Shown one piece after another: positions 26,923-35,751 of a stretch of 64,000 nt of DNA (position 1 is the stretch's first letter; the number at the start of each line of letters is the position of its first letter). The DNA comes from JAKPAM01 sp047601745. GTDB lineage: Bacteria > Pseudomonadota > Gammaproteobacteria > Burkholderiales > Burkholderiaceae_E. The stretch covers positions 1,426,001 through 1,490,000 of the forward strand of contig JASGIS010000001.1 of NCBI GenBank assembly GCA_047601745.1, in the 5' to 3' direction. A model generated the notes under the pieces. That model saw only the letters and a list, made by a program, of their open reading frames with translations, had not been told where the DNA came from and did no database searches. A program made the translations under genes and the position numbers.

Positions 26923-27228
26923 ATGACGTTCTTCCCGACCCGCGTTTGGATGATCGCCGCGTCGCTGGTCTGCGGTGCCGCCGTGGCCGCTCCTGCCGGC
27001 CAGGCGCCGGCCGACCAGAGCCCGGCCAAGGAGGCCGTGCAGGCGCGGCCCGGCCGATCGGTCGAGGCCAGCGCGCGCGAACGGGCTCGCGAACTGAACC
27101 AGGACAACGCGCTGCGCGGCGCCGGCCAGGCGCAGGCCTCGCACGCCGAGATGGCGCGTGGCCAGGCCAGCCTGGGGGGCGGGGCGTCGGCATCGGCCGC
27201 GTCACGGACCGCCGGCGAGAGCCGGTAA
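26923..27228 (+). CDS. Small exported hypothetical protein
   Basis: 101 aa with a signal peptide (RVWMIAASLVCGAAVAAPAG); the mature part is Ala/Gln/Arg/Glu-rich and probably disordered or helical (ASARERARELNQDNALRGAGQ). It lies 25 bp upstream of the DUF2950 gene on the same strand. No family is recognised. Confidence 0.55.
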   Translation: MTFFPTRVWMIAASLVCGAAVAAPAGQAPADQSPAKEAVQARPGRSVEASARERARELNQDNALRGAGQAQASHAEMARGQASLGGGASASAASRTAGESR

Positions 27229-27253
27229 GGGCGCGGACGCGAGGATGTCTTCG

Positions 27254-28183
27254 ATGGTCGACTCGTTGCTGTCCGGTCGCGTGCTGCGCGCGATCGTCTG
27301 GGTCTGCGTGCTGGCCGGCGTCGCGCCGGCGGTGCGCGCGCAGGCCGGTTATCCGTCCCCCGAAGCCGCCGCGCAGGCGCTGGTCGATGCGATCGCGACG
27401 ACCGACCAGGCGGCGGTGCAGCAGGTGCTGGGCCAGGACGCGAGGCGGCTGGTGCCGGTCGGCGTCGACGATGCGAGCTTGCGGGCCGACACCTTGCGTT
27501 TCCTGTCGGCCTGGTCCGAAGCCCACCGGATCGTCGAGACCGGCGACGGCTGGGCCTACCTGGAAGTGGGGCGCGACCACTGGCGTTTTCCGGTGCCGAT
27601 GGCTCGTCGTCCCGGCGCGGCGGCCGGCGCGGCGTGGGCGTTCGACACCAAGGCGGGCGAGAACGTGCTGCGCTTGCGGCGCATCGGCCGCAACGAGCTG
27701 GCGACGATGCACAACCTGCTCGATTACGTCGATGCGCAGCAGTACTACCGCGAGGTGCGCATCAAGGCCGGCCAGACGCCGGAGTACGCCGGCAAGCTGT
27801 TCAGCACGCCGGGCCAGCGCGACGGCCTGTACTGGGACAGGCGGCCCGGCTGGCCCGACAGTCCGCTGGGGCCGCTGACGGCCAGCATGGGCGAGAAGGT
27901 CGTCGAGGGCGACGCGTTCTTCGGTTATCGCTACAAGCCGCTGGAAGCGCAGGGGCCGCACGCCAAGGAAGGCGCCAAGGGTTATCGCGTCAAGGGGCGG
28001 CTGACCGAGGGGTTCGCGATGATCGCCTGGCCCGCGCGCTACGGCGAGACCGGCGTGATGACGTTCATCGTCAATCAGGACGGCAAGATCTACCAGCGCA
28101 ATCTGGGTCCGCGCACGGCCGCGATCGCGGCGGCGATCCGGACCTTCAATCCCGAGGGCGGTTGGGAGCCGACGCGGCCTTGA
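27254..28183 (+). CDS. DUF2950 family exported protein
   Basis: 309 aa with a signal peptide. Matches the DUF2950 pattern: FDTKAGENVLRLRRIGRNELATM, LDYVDAQQYY, KLFSTPGQRDGLYW, SPLGPL, GYRYKPLEAQGPHA and GVMTFIVNQDGKIYQRNLG. ATG 27254 is preferred over 27245 because GAGGA sits 8 nt upstream of it. In many proteobacteria this family neighbours DUF3300; here the partner is a different small secreted protein. Function unknown. Confidence 0.85.
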   Translation: MVDSLLSGRVLRAIVWVCVLAGVAPAVRAQAGYPSPEAAAQALVDAIATTDQAAVQQVLGQDARRLVPVGVDDASLRADTLRFLSAWSEAHRIVETGDGWAYLEVGRDHWRFPVPMARRPGAAAGAAWAFDTKAGENVLRLRRIGRNELATMHNLLDYVDAQQYYREVRIKAGQTPEYAGKLFSTPGQRDGLYWDRRPGWPDSPLGPLTASMGEKVVEGDAFFGYRYKPLEAQGPHAKEGAKGYRVKGRLTEGFAMIAWPARYGETGVMTFIVNQDGKIYQRNLGPRTAAIAAAIRTFNPEGGWEPTRP

Positions 28184-28289
28184 TCGGACGCCGCTCAGTC
28201 GACGTCTTGGCTTGGTACGTCGGCGCTCGGGCAACGAGACATTCGTCCGGTTCGGGCCCCGGCCTGCTCGCGGCGGATCGTCGGAGTCG

Positions 28290-28895
28290 TCAGGCGCCGG
28301 CGGCGGGGTCGACGGCCGGTGTGCCGGGTGTGCCGGGTGTGCCGGGTGTGCCGGGTGTGCCGGGTGCGCCGGGTGTGCCGGGTGCGCCGGGTGTGCCGGG
28401 TGCGCCGGGCTCGGCCGATTCGAAGCGCCCGGCGTCGCGATTCTTGCGCACGCGGTCCCAGGGCCAGGTGCGGCCGTTCATCGCCACGTAGACGCCCGGC
28501 GCCGCGTGCGAGGCCGCGGCGATCGCATGACCGAGGTTGAACATCGCGTCCGAACCGGCGACCCGATAAGGGACCATCGCACCGGTCAGCACGATCGTCT
28601 TGTCGAGCCGAGCCGACGCGAGCACCCGCGCGGTCCGCACCATCGTGTCGGTCCCGTGCACGACGACGATCCGCTGCTCGGGCGCGGCGCGGCAGGCAGC
28701 CAGCAGCCGCTGGCGATGCCCGTCGTCCATGTCGAGGCTGTCGATCTGCATGATCTCGTCGATGACGACGGCGTCGCCGAGCCGGGCGCGCGCCGCGATG
28801 TCGGGCAGCGCCGTGCGCTCGAACACCAGCGTGCCCCGGATCGGGTCGTAGACTTTGTCGAAGGTGCCGCCGGCGGCGATCAGGCGCAGGGTCAT
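28290..28895 (-). CDS. Single-domain asparaginase-like protein with collagen-like GXP tail
   Basis: 201 aa. Residues 1-165 are the N-terminal domain of the L-asparaginase family with both catalytic threonine motifs (AAGGTFDKVYD and VVHGTDTMVRTA) and VLTGAMVPYR. Free-standing one-domain members of about 160-170 aa are known. Residues about 172-201 are ten GAP/GTP triplets encoded by a 9-bp tandem array, an addition I do not know from this family. Likely cytoplasmic (no signal). Activity on asparagine is uncertain because the C-terminal domain that completes the site is missing. Confidence 0.82.
   Translation of the reverse strand: MTLRLIAAGGTFDKVYDPIRGTLVFERTALPDIAARARLGDAVVIDEIMQIDSLDMDDGHRQRLLAACRAAPEQRIVVVHGTDTMVRTARVLASARLDKTIVLTGAMVPYRVAGSDAMFNLGHAIAAASHAAPGVYVAMNGRTWPWDRVRKNRDAGRFESAEPGAPGTPGAPGTPGAPGTPGTPGTPGTPGTPAVDPAAGA
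28321..28410 (+). repeat. 9-bp x10 tandem repeat encoding G-X-P triplets
   Basis: Ten units of gtgccgggt or gcgccgggt. Read on the minus strand they encode alternating GTP and GAP at the C-terminus of the asparaginase-like protein. Confidence 0.95.
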
Positions 28896-28971
28896 GTCCG
28901 GATTATCGCGTGCGGCGCCGGCCGGTCAAGCAGCCTCGTCGCGGTGCCTCGGGTACGCGGCGTCGCCCACG

Positions 28972-29040
28972 CCCGGCCACGCGGCTGCGCCCGCGCCCGG
29001 CCACGCGGCTGCGCCCGCGCCCAGCCTCGCCCCGCGGCGT
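28972..29040. repeat. 24-bp tandem repeat
   Basis: Two perfect 24-bp copies starting at 28972 and 28996, each beginning cccggccacgcggctgcgcc, followed by a degenerate third copy. It lies in the 169-bp gap upstream of the asparaginase-like gene; no gene is supported here. Confidence 0.8.
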
Positions 29041-29064
29041 GGGGCCGACTTCGGTGCACGGGAC

Positions 29065-30360
29065 TTAACCCGCTTCGCCGGGTATCGAACTCGCGATCAG
29101 CTCGCGCCAGGCCGTGTCGTCGGCGGGCCAGCCGCGGTCGGCGAGCGGGTTGAGCCGGCGCAGGATCTGCGTCAGTTGCCAGGTCGGCGGCGTGCCCAGC
29201 GCGGCCGGGCGTTCGCGCCACAGCCGGCGGATCACGTTGTCGCCGACCGCGAAACGCTGCGCGAGCGCTTCGATCATCGCGCGGTCCTGGCCGGCATCGA
29301 TCGCGCGGCGCAGCTCGGCGGACCAGCGCAGGCTGTGCGCGGTGTCGTGACGGGCGGCCAGGCCGCGCAGGTCCAGCGTCGGCACGCTGACGCGCGGCCC
29401 GACCGGCTCGCCGGCATCGGTGCCGTCGTCCAGCGGATCGTCGGCCGACACCGGCCGCAGCGTTTCGACGGTGACCAGCGATTCGGCGAAGAAGCTGGCG
29501 AACGCCGGCAGCCGCGTCAGCGCGTAGGCGCGGGCGCTGGCATGACGGGGGTCGAGCCGCAGCCAGTTGTAGCAGCCCAGGTGGCCGTCGGCCGGTGTTC
29601 GCGACAGCAGCGACAGCGTGGCGGCGTCGAGGTTGGCTTCGATGATCCGCGCGAGGCGCTGCTCGATCTCGGATTCGCGCGCGTCGATCGAGCGCAGTAC
29701 GCGGCCGTAGAAATGCGTGTCGATGACGTCGTTGCGCAGCGCTTCCTGCAGCTTGGCGATGAAGTCCGGATAACGCGAGCCGCGATCGAACAGCGCGTGG
29801 CCGGCCGGCGCCAGGTGCGCGCGCGCGTCGGTCGGCGGCGACTGCAGGCGATGCTCGCGCAGCAGATGGCGGCCCCAGTCGTCGCGGCGCCGGTCGAGCA
29901 CCGTCAGCAGGTCGCCGGCCAGCGCGGCGAACAGCACGTCGAGCGCTTCGTCGGCGACCGGCGCGGCCGCGTCGTCGGGGCGCGGCCCGAACGTGGGCGT
30001 CAGATCGGGATCGAGCTTGCGCGACAGCGCGTCGATCAGCAGGCGCAGCGAACGGTCGGACAGCAGCGAGCGGAAGTCGTAGACGAGCTGTTCGCGGTCG
30101 ACGCCGATGAAGCGCACGTTCAGGCCCCAGGCGCGCGCCAACTGCGCGAAGATCGGATTGCCGATCAGCGACAGCCGCGATGCGAGCGGCAGCAGCACGA
30201 TGAGCAGCCGCCACTCGGACGAGGGCTGGCGCCAGATCAGCGCGCGCGGGCTGTGCCGGTAGATGCGCGACAGATGGGCGAGTTCGGGCCCGACGAGGCC
30301 GGCATCGTCCAGTTCGTCGTCGATCGCAAGGCGGCTGATGGCGGGCGCTTCGAACTGCAT
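29065..30360 (-). CDS. Unrecognised 431-aa protein
   Basis: No family recognised. The ORF is long, in frame with normal high-GC codon use, and reads as a soluble, Leu/Arg/Asp-rich mostly helical protein without signal or membrane segments. Notable blocks: WRLLIVLLPLASRLSLIGNP, DTHFYGRVLRSIDARESEIEQRL, LGCYNWLRLDP and the C-terminal WQLTQILRRLNPLADRGWPADD. A low-complexity acidic break occurs near residues 300-320. No operon partner is evident. Real gene likely; function unassigned. Confidence 0.65.
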   Translation of the reverse strand: MQFEAPAISRLAIDDELDDAGLVGPELAHLSRIYRHSPRALIWRQPSSEWRLLIVLLPLASRLSLIGNPIFAQLARAWGLNVRFIGVDREQLVYDFRSLLSDRSLRLLIDALSRKLDPDLTPTFGPRPDDAAAPVADEALDVLFAALAGDLLTVLDRRRDDWGRHLLREHRLQSPPTDARAHLAPAGHALFDRGSRYPDFIAKLQEALRNDVIDTHFYGRVLRSIDARESEIEQRLARIIEANLDAATLSLLSRTPADGHLGCYNWLRLDPRHASARAYALTRLPAFASFFAESLVTVETLRPVSADDPLDDGTDAGEPVGPRVSVPTLDLRGLAARHDTAHSLRWSAELRRAIDAGQDRAMIEALAQRFAVGDNVIRRLWRERPAALGTPPTWQLTQILRRLNPLADRGWPADDTAWRELIASSIPGEAG

Positions 30361-30445
30361 GGATGAAAGGCGAGCGGCGGGCCGGAAGGCCGCGCGCGGC
30401 GGCGCGATGGAGCCGGGGAGTGGGCGGACCCGCGGCCGGGGTCGC

Positions 30446-30622
30446 TCAGTCCGCCTGCCTGGCGGCCATCAGCAGTCCGCCGCCGAAGACGAGCAGACAG
30501 GCGGCGACCACCGTGCGAGCAACCGAGCCGCGCGCCACCGCCTCGATGGCGAACAGCATGCCGGCCGTCAGCACGATCTTGGCGGTGACGGCCGTCCGTT
30601 TGGCGGGGGTTTGCTCGATCAT
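30446..30622 (-). CDS. Small two-helix membrane protein
   Basis: 58 aa: MIEQTPAKRTAVTAKIVL, then hydrophobic stretches around residues 14-30 and 37-52 ending in MAARQAD. No family recognised. Supported by a well-spaced promoter directly upstream. No ribosome site is visible, which would fit leaderless translation. Confidence 0.5.
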   Translation of the reverse strand: MIEQTPAKRTAVTAKIVLTAGMLFAIEAVARGSVARTVVAACLLVFGGGLLMAARQAD

Positions 30623-30631
30623 GACTGGTAC

Positions 30632-30660
30632 TTTACAGGAGATCCAGCGGCGGTGTGCAA
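30632..30660 (-). promoter_or_regulatory. Sigma70-like promoter for the small membrane protein
   Basis: On the minus strand, TTGCAC (30660-30655) and TGTAAA (30637-30632) are separated by 17 bp. The expected transcription start falls about 3 nt before the ATG at 30622. Confidence 0.4.
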
Positions 30661-30762
30661 GGGCTTTTACCCGGTTCCGGGCTGCACGATGGTGCGCCGG
30701 CGAGCGTCGCGATGGGGTATCGGCCGGGCGTGCGGCACACGTTCGGGGACGATCGGCGGCGA

Positions 30763-32676
30763 TCAGTCGGGCGGCGGCGGTGGAGGGGGCGGCGGCGGTG
30801 ATTGGGGCGGCGGCTGGCGCTGCTCGCGCGCCTGGCGCCGGGCCTCGCGCCGCTGCTCCAGGCGCTGGTCGTGACGCGCGTCGGGGTTGGTTTCGGCGTG
30901 GCTCTCGGCCTCGGTCTCGAGCAGCCGTACGAACTGGGTTCGGCCGGAGTCGAAGATCGCTTGCGCTTCGTCGCTCGAATGGGCTTCCCGCAGCCGATCC
31001 GTCAGCGCGTCGTCGTGTGCGCGGAACTGCTCGGCGAGCCGCGCCGCGCGCACCTCCTCGTCGCCGAGGATCACCAGCGCGCGCTCGGCCGCTTCGAGCG
31101 CCGAACCGAAGGTCTCGCGGATCGGCGTGACGCCGATGCGTTCCAGCTCGATCGCCTCGGGCCGGCCTCGCGCGCGGGCCAGGATCTTCAGCTTCGGGTA
31201 GTGGGTGCGCAGATAGCGGGCCGTCGACACGAGTTTGGGCGCGTCGTCGAACGCCAGCAGCACGAGCCGGGCCTCGGCCACGCCGGCCTGGTGCAGCACG
31301 TCGTGCCGGCTGGCGTCACCGTAGTACGTCTTCCAGCCGAAGCGGCTGACCGAGGCGACCTGCACCGGGTCGTTGTCGATGACGGTGACCGGCACGTTCC
31401 GCGCGAGCAGCAGGCGCACGGCGACCTGGCCGAAGCGGCCGATGCCGGCGACGATGACCGCGTTGTGCTCGTCGATCTGGTCGGGCGCGCGCCGGGCCGC
31501 GCTGCGAAACCGCGGCGCGACGAAGCGGTCGAACGCGATGAACAGCAGCGGCGTGGTCAGCATCGACAGCGCGACGACGGTTCGGGCCATCGCCGCCTGC
31601 GCGTGGTCGATGACGTCGGCCTCCAGGCCCGCGCTCAACAGCACGAACGCGAATTCGCCGACCTGCGACAGCGACAGCGCGAACACGATGACGTTGTCCC
31701 GGCGCAGGCCGAACAGCAGGCCCAGCACGATCATCACGACGATCTTGACCGCGACGATCGTCAGCGCCAGGCCGGTGAGCAGCAGCGGACGCTCGATCAG
31801 CGCGCCGATGTCCAGCGCGATGCCGACCGTCATGAAGAACAGTCCGAGGAACAGGCCCTTGAGCGGATCGAAGTCCGTTTCCAGTTCGAGCCGGAATTCC
31901 GAATCGGCCAGCAGCAGGCCGGCGATGAACGCACCCATCGCCATCGACAGGCCGATGCTGGCGGTCAGCAGCGCGCTGCCCACGACCAGCAGCAGCGCGA
32001 ACGACAGGAAGATCTCGCGCATGCCGATCGTCGCGACCCAGCGCATCAGCGGGCGCAGCAGCAGCCGACCGGCGACGATCATGCCGGCGATCAGCGCCAG
32101 CGCGGTGGCGATCGGTTGCCAGCTCAGGTGCGGCGGTGCCGACGTTGCCTGGGCGCCGTCCTGCGGCGCCAGCAGCGACATGCTGAGCAGCAGCGGGATC
32201 ACCGCGATGTCCTGGAACAGCGACACCGAGAACGCCGACTGGCCCGACGGGCTGACCATGCGCTTGCGTTCGGTCAGCAGTTGCAGCGCGATCGCCGTCG
32301 ACGACATCGCGGCGGCCATGCCCAGCGCGACCGCGGCCGGCCGCGACAGGCCGAGCCGCATCAGCAGCAGCGCCGTCGCCAGCGTCGTCAGCGTCACCTG
32401 CAGCGTGCCCAGGCCGAAGATCGCCCGCCTCATCTGCCACAGCCGGGCCGGGTTCAGGTCCAGGCCGACCAGGAACATCAGCAGCACGACGCCCAGCTCG
32501 GACACCTGCTCGATCGTTTCGTCCTGCGCGATCAGGTGGAGGCCCCAGGGACCGGCGATGATGCCGGCGGCCAGGTAGCCGAGCACCGAACCGAGCCCGA
32601 TGCGCGTGAAGATCGGGACGAACAGGGCGGCAGCGCCCAGATAGATCAACGCCTGCAGCAGGCCGTGTTCGAGCAT
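30763..32676 (-). CDS. kefC: KefB/KefC-type cation:proton antiporter (CPA2) with RCK domain
   Basis: 637 aa from ATG 32676. Inner-membrane potassium/proton antiporter. The N-terminal 375 residues have about 12 hydrophobic segments with FLVGLDLNPARLWQMRRAIFG and QDIAVIPLLL. The C-terminal TrkA-N/RCK domain begins VIVAGIGRFGQVAVRLLLA, with an NAD-type GxGxxG. YYGDASRHDVLHQAGV matches the KefB/C class; B versus C cannot be decided. Upstream in-frame codons are proline-rich and are probably untranslated. The extreme C-terminus is a run of prolines (about ten) ending in Asp, not usual for the family. Confidence 0.88.
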   Translation of the reverse strand: MLEHGLLQALIYLGAAALFVPIFTRIGLGSVLGYLAAGIIAGPWGLHLIAQDETIEQVSELGVVLLMFLVGLDLNPARLWQMRRAIFGLGTLQVTLTTLATALLLMRLGLSRPAAVALGMAAAMSSTAIALQLLTERKRMVSPSGQSAFSVSLFQDIAVIPLLLSMSLLAPQDGAQATSAPPHLSWQPIATALALIAGMIVAGRLLLRPLMRWVATIGMREIFLSFALLLVVGSALLTASIGLSMAMGAFIAGLLLADSEFRLELETDFDPLKGLFLGLFFMTVGIALDIGALIERPLLLTGLALTIVAVKIVVMIVLGLLFGLRRDNVIVFALSLSQVGEFAFVLLSAGLEADVIDHAQAAMARTVVALSMLTTPLLFIAFDRFVAPRFRSAARRAPDQIDEHNAVIVAGIGRFGQVAVRLLLARNVPVTVIDNDPVQVASVSRFGWKTYYGDASRHDVLHQAGVAEARLVLLAFDDAPKLVSTARYLRTHYPKLKILARARGRPEAIELERIGVTPIRETFGSALEAAERALVILGDEEVRAARLAEQFRAHDDALTDRLREAHSSDEAQAIFDSGRTQFVRLLETEAESHAETNPDARHDQRLEQRREARRQAREQRQPPPQSPPPPPPPPPPD

Positions 32677-33029
32677 GGTGGTGAAGCGTGGACGGTGACG
32701 GTTGGGGGCGGCGGCGGGCGGCGGTCGCGGGGGCGGGGGCGGGAGCGAAACGGGCGGCCGGCCGGGCATGTGACTTCGTTCGCGGTCGGAGTCGCCGGTA
32801 GGTGTAGACTAGCCCTGGTTCGGCCAGATGAAACGATACCGCGAGTGGGGTTTCTGTCCGGCATGGAATTGGGTAAGGGGCCCGGGCGATCCGGGTCATC
32901 GGCGGGTAGAGCTGGCCATCGTATCGGACCGTGCTCCCTGCCATCCGCGGCCTGTCAGCGGCGTTAGCGCGCGACGGCGACGCGTTCGACGATTTTCACT
33001 GGATTTTCACTAATGAGGAGCCTGTACAG
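32677..33029. other. Divergent intergenic region, antiporter/pckG
   Basis: 353 bp between divergent starts. It has a possible -10 (TAGACT, 32805-32810) without a good -35, and a GAGGAG ribosome site at 33014-33019 for pckG. No gene is supported. Confidence 0.4.
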
Positions 33030-34892
33030 ATGACTCGACTCAATGTCCCCGATTACGTTCGCCACCAAGGTCTGATCGACTGGGTCGGCTCGATCGCCGC
33101 GCTGACCAAGCCCGACCGGATCGAGTGGGCCGACGGTTCGCAGGCCGAATACGATCGACTGTGCGAGCTGCTGGTCGAGGCCGGCACGATGAAGCGGCTG
33201 AGCCCCGTCAAGCGTCCCCATTCGTTCCTGGCGCTGTCGGACCCGAGCGACGTGGCGCGCGTCGAGGATCGCACGTTCATCTGTTCCGAGCACGAGGCCG
33301 ACGCCGGCCCGACCAACAACTGGATCGCGCCGGCCGAGATGCGCAAGACGCTGAACGGCCTGTTCGACGGCTGCATGCGCGGCCGCACGATGTACGTCGT
33401 GCCGTTCTCGATGGGGCCGCTCGGTTCGCCGATCGCGCAGATCGGCATCGAGCTGACCGATTCGCCGTACGTCGTCATCAACATGAAGCTGATGACCCGG
33501 ATGGGCCGCGCCGTCTACGACGTGCTGGGCGCGCAGGGCGAATACGTGCCGGCCGTGCATTCGGTGGGCAAGCCGCTGGCCGACGGCGAGAAGGACGTGG
33601 CCTGGCCTTGCAACCCGACCAAGTACATCGTGCATTACCCGGAAACGCGCGAGATCTGGTCGTTCGGTTCGGGTTACGGCGGCAATGCGCTGCTGGGCAA
33701 GAAGTGCTTCGCGCTGCGCATCGCGTCGAACATGGGCCGCCAGCAGGCCGAGAAGGACGGCATGGGATGGCTGGCCGAGCACATGCTGATCCTGGGCGTG
33801 ACCTCGCCCGAGGGCGTCAAGCGCCACGTCGCGGCCGCCTTCCCGTCGGCTTGCGGCAAGACCAACTTCGCGATGCTGATTCCGCCCAAGGGCTTCGAGG
33901 GCTGGAAGGTGACGACGATCGGCGACGACATCGCCTGGATCAAGCCGCGCCCCGATCCGAAGACCGGCGAACTGCGCCTGTACGCGATCAATCCCGAGGC
34001 CGGCTATTTCGGCGTCGCGCCGGGCACCAACGAGAAGACCAATCCCAACTGCATGGCCTCGCTGCGCGAGAACGTGATCTTCACCAACGTCGCGATGACC
34101 GACGACGGCGATGTGTGGTGGGAAGGCATGGGGCCGGCGCCCGATCACCTGATCGACTGGCAGGGCAAGGACTGGACGCCTGCCGACGCCGCGACGCGCA
34201 AGGCCGCGCACCCGAACGCCCGCTTCACGGTCGCCGCCACGCAGAATCCGGTCATCGACCCGCAGTGGGATGATCCGGCCGGCGTGCCGATCGACGCGTT
34301 CATCTTCGGCGGTCGCCGCTCGACGACGGTGCCGCTGGTGACCGAGGCGCGCGACTGGGTCGAAGGCGTGTACATGGCCGCGACGATGGGCTCGGAGACC
34401 ACGGCGGCGGCGGCCGGACAGCAGGGCGTCGTGCGGCGCGACCCGTTCGCGATGCTGCCGTTCTGCGGCTACAACATGAGCGACTACTTCAACCATTGGC
34501 TCAAGCTGGGCGATCAGTTGAAGGCCAAGGGCGCCAAGCTGCCGGGCATCTTCTGCGTCAACTGGTTCCGCACCGACGAGAACGGCAAGTTCGTCTGGCC
34601 CGGCTTCGGCGAGAACATGCGCGTACTGCAGTGGATGCTCGCGCGCGTCGAAGGCAAGGCCGGCGCGCAGGGCGCCGAGCACGTGTTCGGCGTGACGCCG
34701 CGCTACGAGGATCTGCACTGGCGCGGCACCGACTTCAGCAAGGATGCCTACGAGCGGATCACGTCGATCGACGTCGGCGCGTGGAAGCAGGAGCTGGGCC
34801 TGCACGAAGAACTGTTCCAGAAGCTGTCGCAGCGCCTGCCCGACCAGCTCCGTTCGGTCAAGAACCGGCTCGAGAAGCGGCTGGCGGGGTAA
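33030..34892 (+). CDS. pckG: Phosphoenolpyruvate carboxykinase (GTP)
   Basis: Makes PEP from oxaloacetate with GTP at the entry to gluconeogenesis. 620 aa, the normal length of the GTP-dependent class. Seen: YVVPFSMGPLGSP, KKCFALRIAS, the P-loop-like AAFPSACGKTNFAML (hyperreactive Cys), TTIGDDIAWIK, GYFGVAPGTNEKTNPNC and IFGGRRSTTVPLV. The start at 33030 is preceded by GAGGAG 10 nt upstream. The sirtuin gene follows after 31 bp, so the two may be co-transcribed. Confidence 0.97.
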   Translation: MTRLNVPDYVRHQGLIDWVGSIAALTKPDRIEWADGSQAEYDRLCELLVEAGTMKRLSPVKRPHSFLALSDPSDVARVEDRTFICSEHEADAGPTNNWIAPAEMRKTLNGLFDGCMRGRTMYVVPFSMGPLGSPIAQIGIELTDSPYVVINMKLMTRMGRAVYDVLGAQGEYVPAVHSVGKPLADGEKDVAWPCNPTKYIVHYPETREIWSFGSGYGGNALLGKKCFALRIASNMGRQQAEKDGMGWLAEHMLILGVTSPEGVKRHVAAAFPSACGKTNFAMLIPPKGFEGWKVTTIGDDIAWIKPRPDPKTGELRLYAINPEAGYFGVAPGTNEKTNPNCMASLRENVIFTNVAMTDDGDVWWEGMGPAPDHLIDWQGKDWTPADAATRKAAHPNARFTVAATQNPVIDPQWDDPAGVPIDAFIFGGRRSTTVPLVTEARDWVEGVYMAATMGSETTAAAAGQQGVVRRDPFAMLPFCGYNMSDYFNHWLKLGDQLKAKGAKLPGIFCVNWFRTDENGKFVWPGFGENMRVLQWMLARVEGKAGAQGAEHVFGVTPRYEDLHWRGTDFSKDAYERITSIDVGAWKQELGLHEELFQKLSQRLPDQLRSVKNRLEKRLAG

Positions 34893-34923
34893 GCGCCTGT
34901 CCGAGCGATCGCTGTCCCCGGAG

Positions 34924-35751
34924 GTGTCGGGACGGGCGGCGCTGGCCGCCTTCCTCGACGCGCACCGGCGCGTGGCGGTGATCACCGGGGCCGGATGCAG
35001 CACGGCCTCGGGCATCCCTGATTATCGCGACGACCTCGGCGCGTGGAAGCGCAAGCCGCCGGTCACTCTCCAGGCCTTCGTCGGCGACGACCGCGTCCGG
35101 CGCCGCTACTGGGCGCGCAGCCTGGTCGGCTGGCCGGCGTTCGGCCGTGCGCAGCCGAACGCCGCGCATCGCGCGCTGGCCGCGCTCGAACGCGATGGCC
35201 GGATCGAAGGCCTGATCACGCAGAACGTCGATCGGCTGCACCAGCGCGCGGGCAGCACGCGCGTCATCGACCTGCACGGACGGCTCGACCAGGTCGTCTG
35301 CCTGGGCTGCGGCCATCGCCTGATGCGCGAATCGTTCCAGCAGGCGCTGGCGCGCGAGAACGATGCCTGGGCGGCGCGCTGGATCACCGGCGCCGAGGCG
35401 ATCGCGCCGGACGGCGATGCCGACCTGCAGGATGCGGTGTTCGACGATTTCAGCGTGCCCGCGTGCCGCCGTTGCGGCGGCGTGCTCAAGCCCGACGTCG
35501 TGTTCTTCGGCGACAACGTACCGGCCGCGCGCGTGCGCGAGGCGCGCGCATGGATCGACGAGGCCGACGCGCTGCTGGTCGTCGGTTCGTCGCTGACCGT
35601 GTATTCGGGTTACCGCTTCGTGCGGCAGGCGGCCGATCGCGGCATCCCGGTGGCGGCCGTCAACCGCGGCGTCACGCGCGCCGATCCGCTGCTGTCGCTG
35701 AAGATCGACGCGCGCTGCGAACAGGTGTTCACGTCGCCGGCGGACGGCTGA
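34924..35751 (+). CDS. Sir2-family NAD-dependent protein deacylase
   Basis: Removes acyl groups from lysines using NAD. About 275 aa from GTG 34924, the only standard start between the pckG stop and the conserved core. Seen: ITGAGCSTASGIPDYRD, TQNVDRLHQRAGS, catalytic His in DLHGRLDQVVC, two zinc Cys pairs (CLGC and CRRC), PDVVFFGDNVP and VVGSSLTVYSG. The 3' end overlaps that of pdxA (opposite strand) by 23 bp. It follows pckG closely. Confidence 0.92.
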   Translation: MSGRAALAAFLDAHRRVAVITGAGCSTASGIPDYRDDLGAWKRKPPVTLQAFVGDDRVRRRYWARSLVGWPAFGRAQPNAAHRALAALERDGRIEGLITQNVDRLHQRAGSTRVIDLHGRLDQVVCLGCGHRLMRESFQQALARENDAWAARWITGAEAIAPDGDADLQDAVFDDFSVPACRRCGGVLKPDVVFFGDNVPAARVREARAWIDEADALLVVGSSLTVYSGYRFVRQAADRGIPVAAVNRGVTRADPLLSLKIDARCEQVFTSPADG

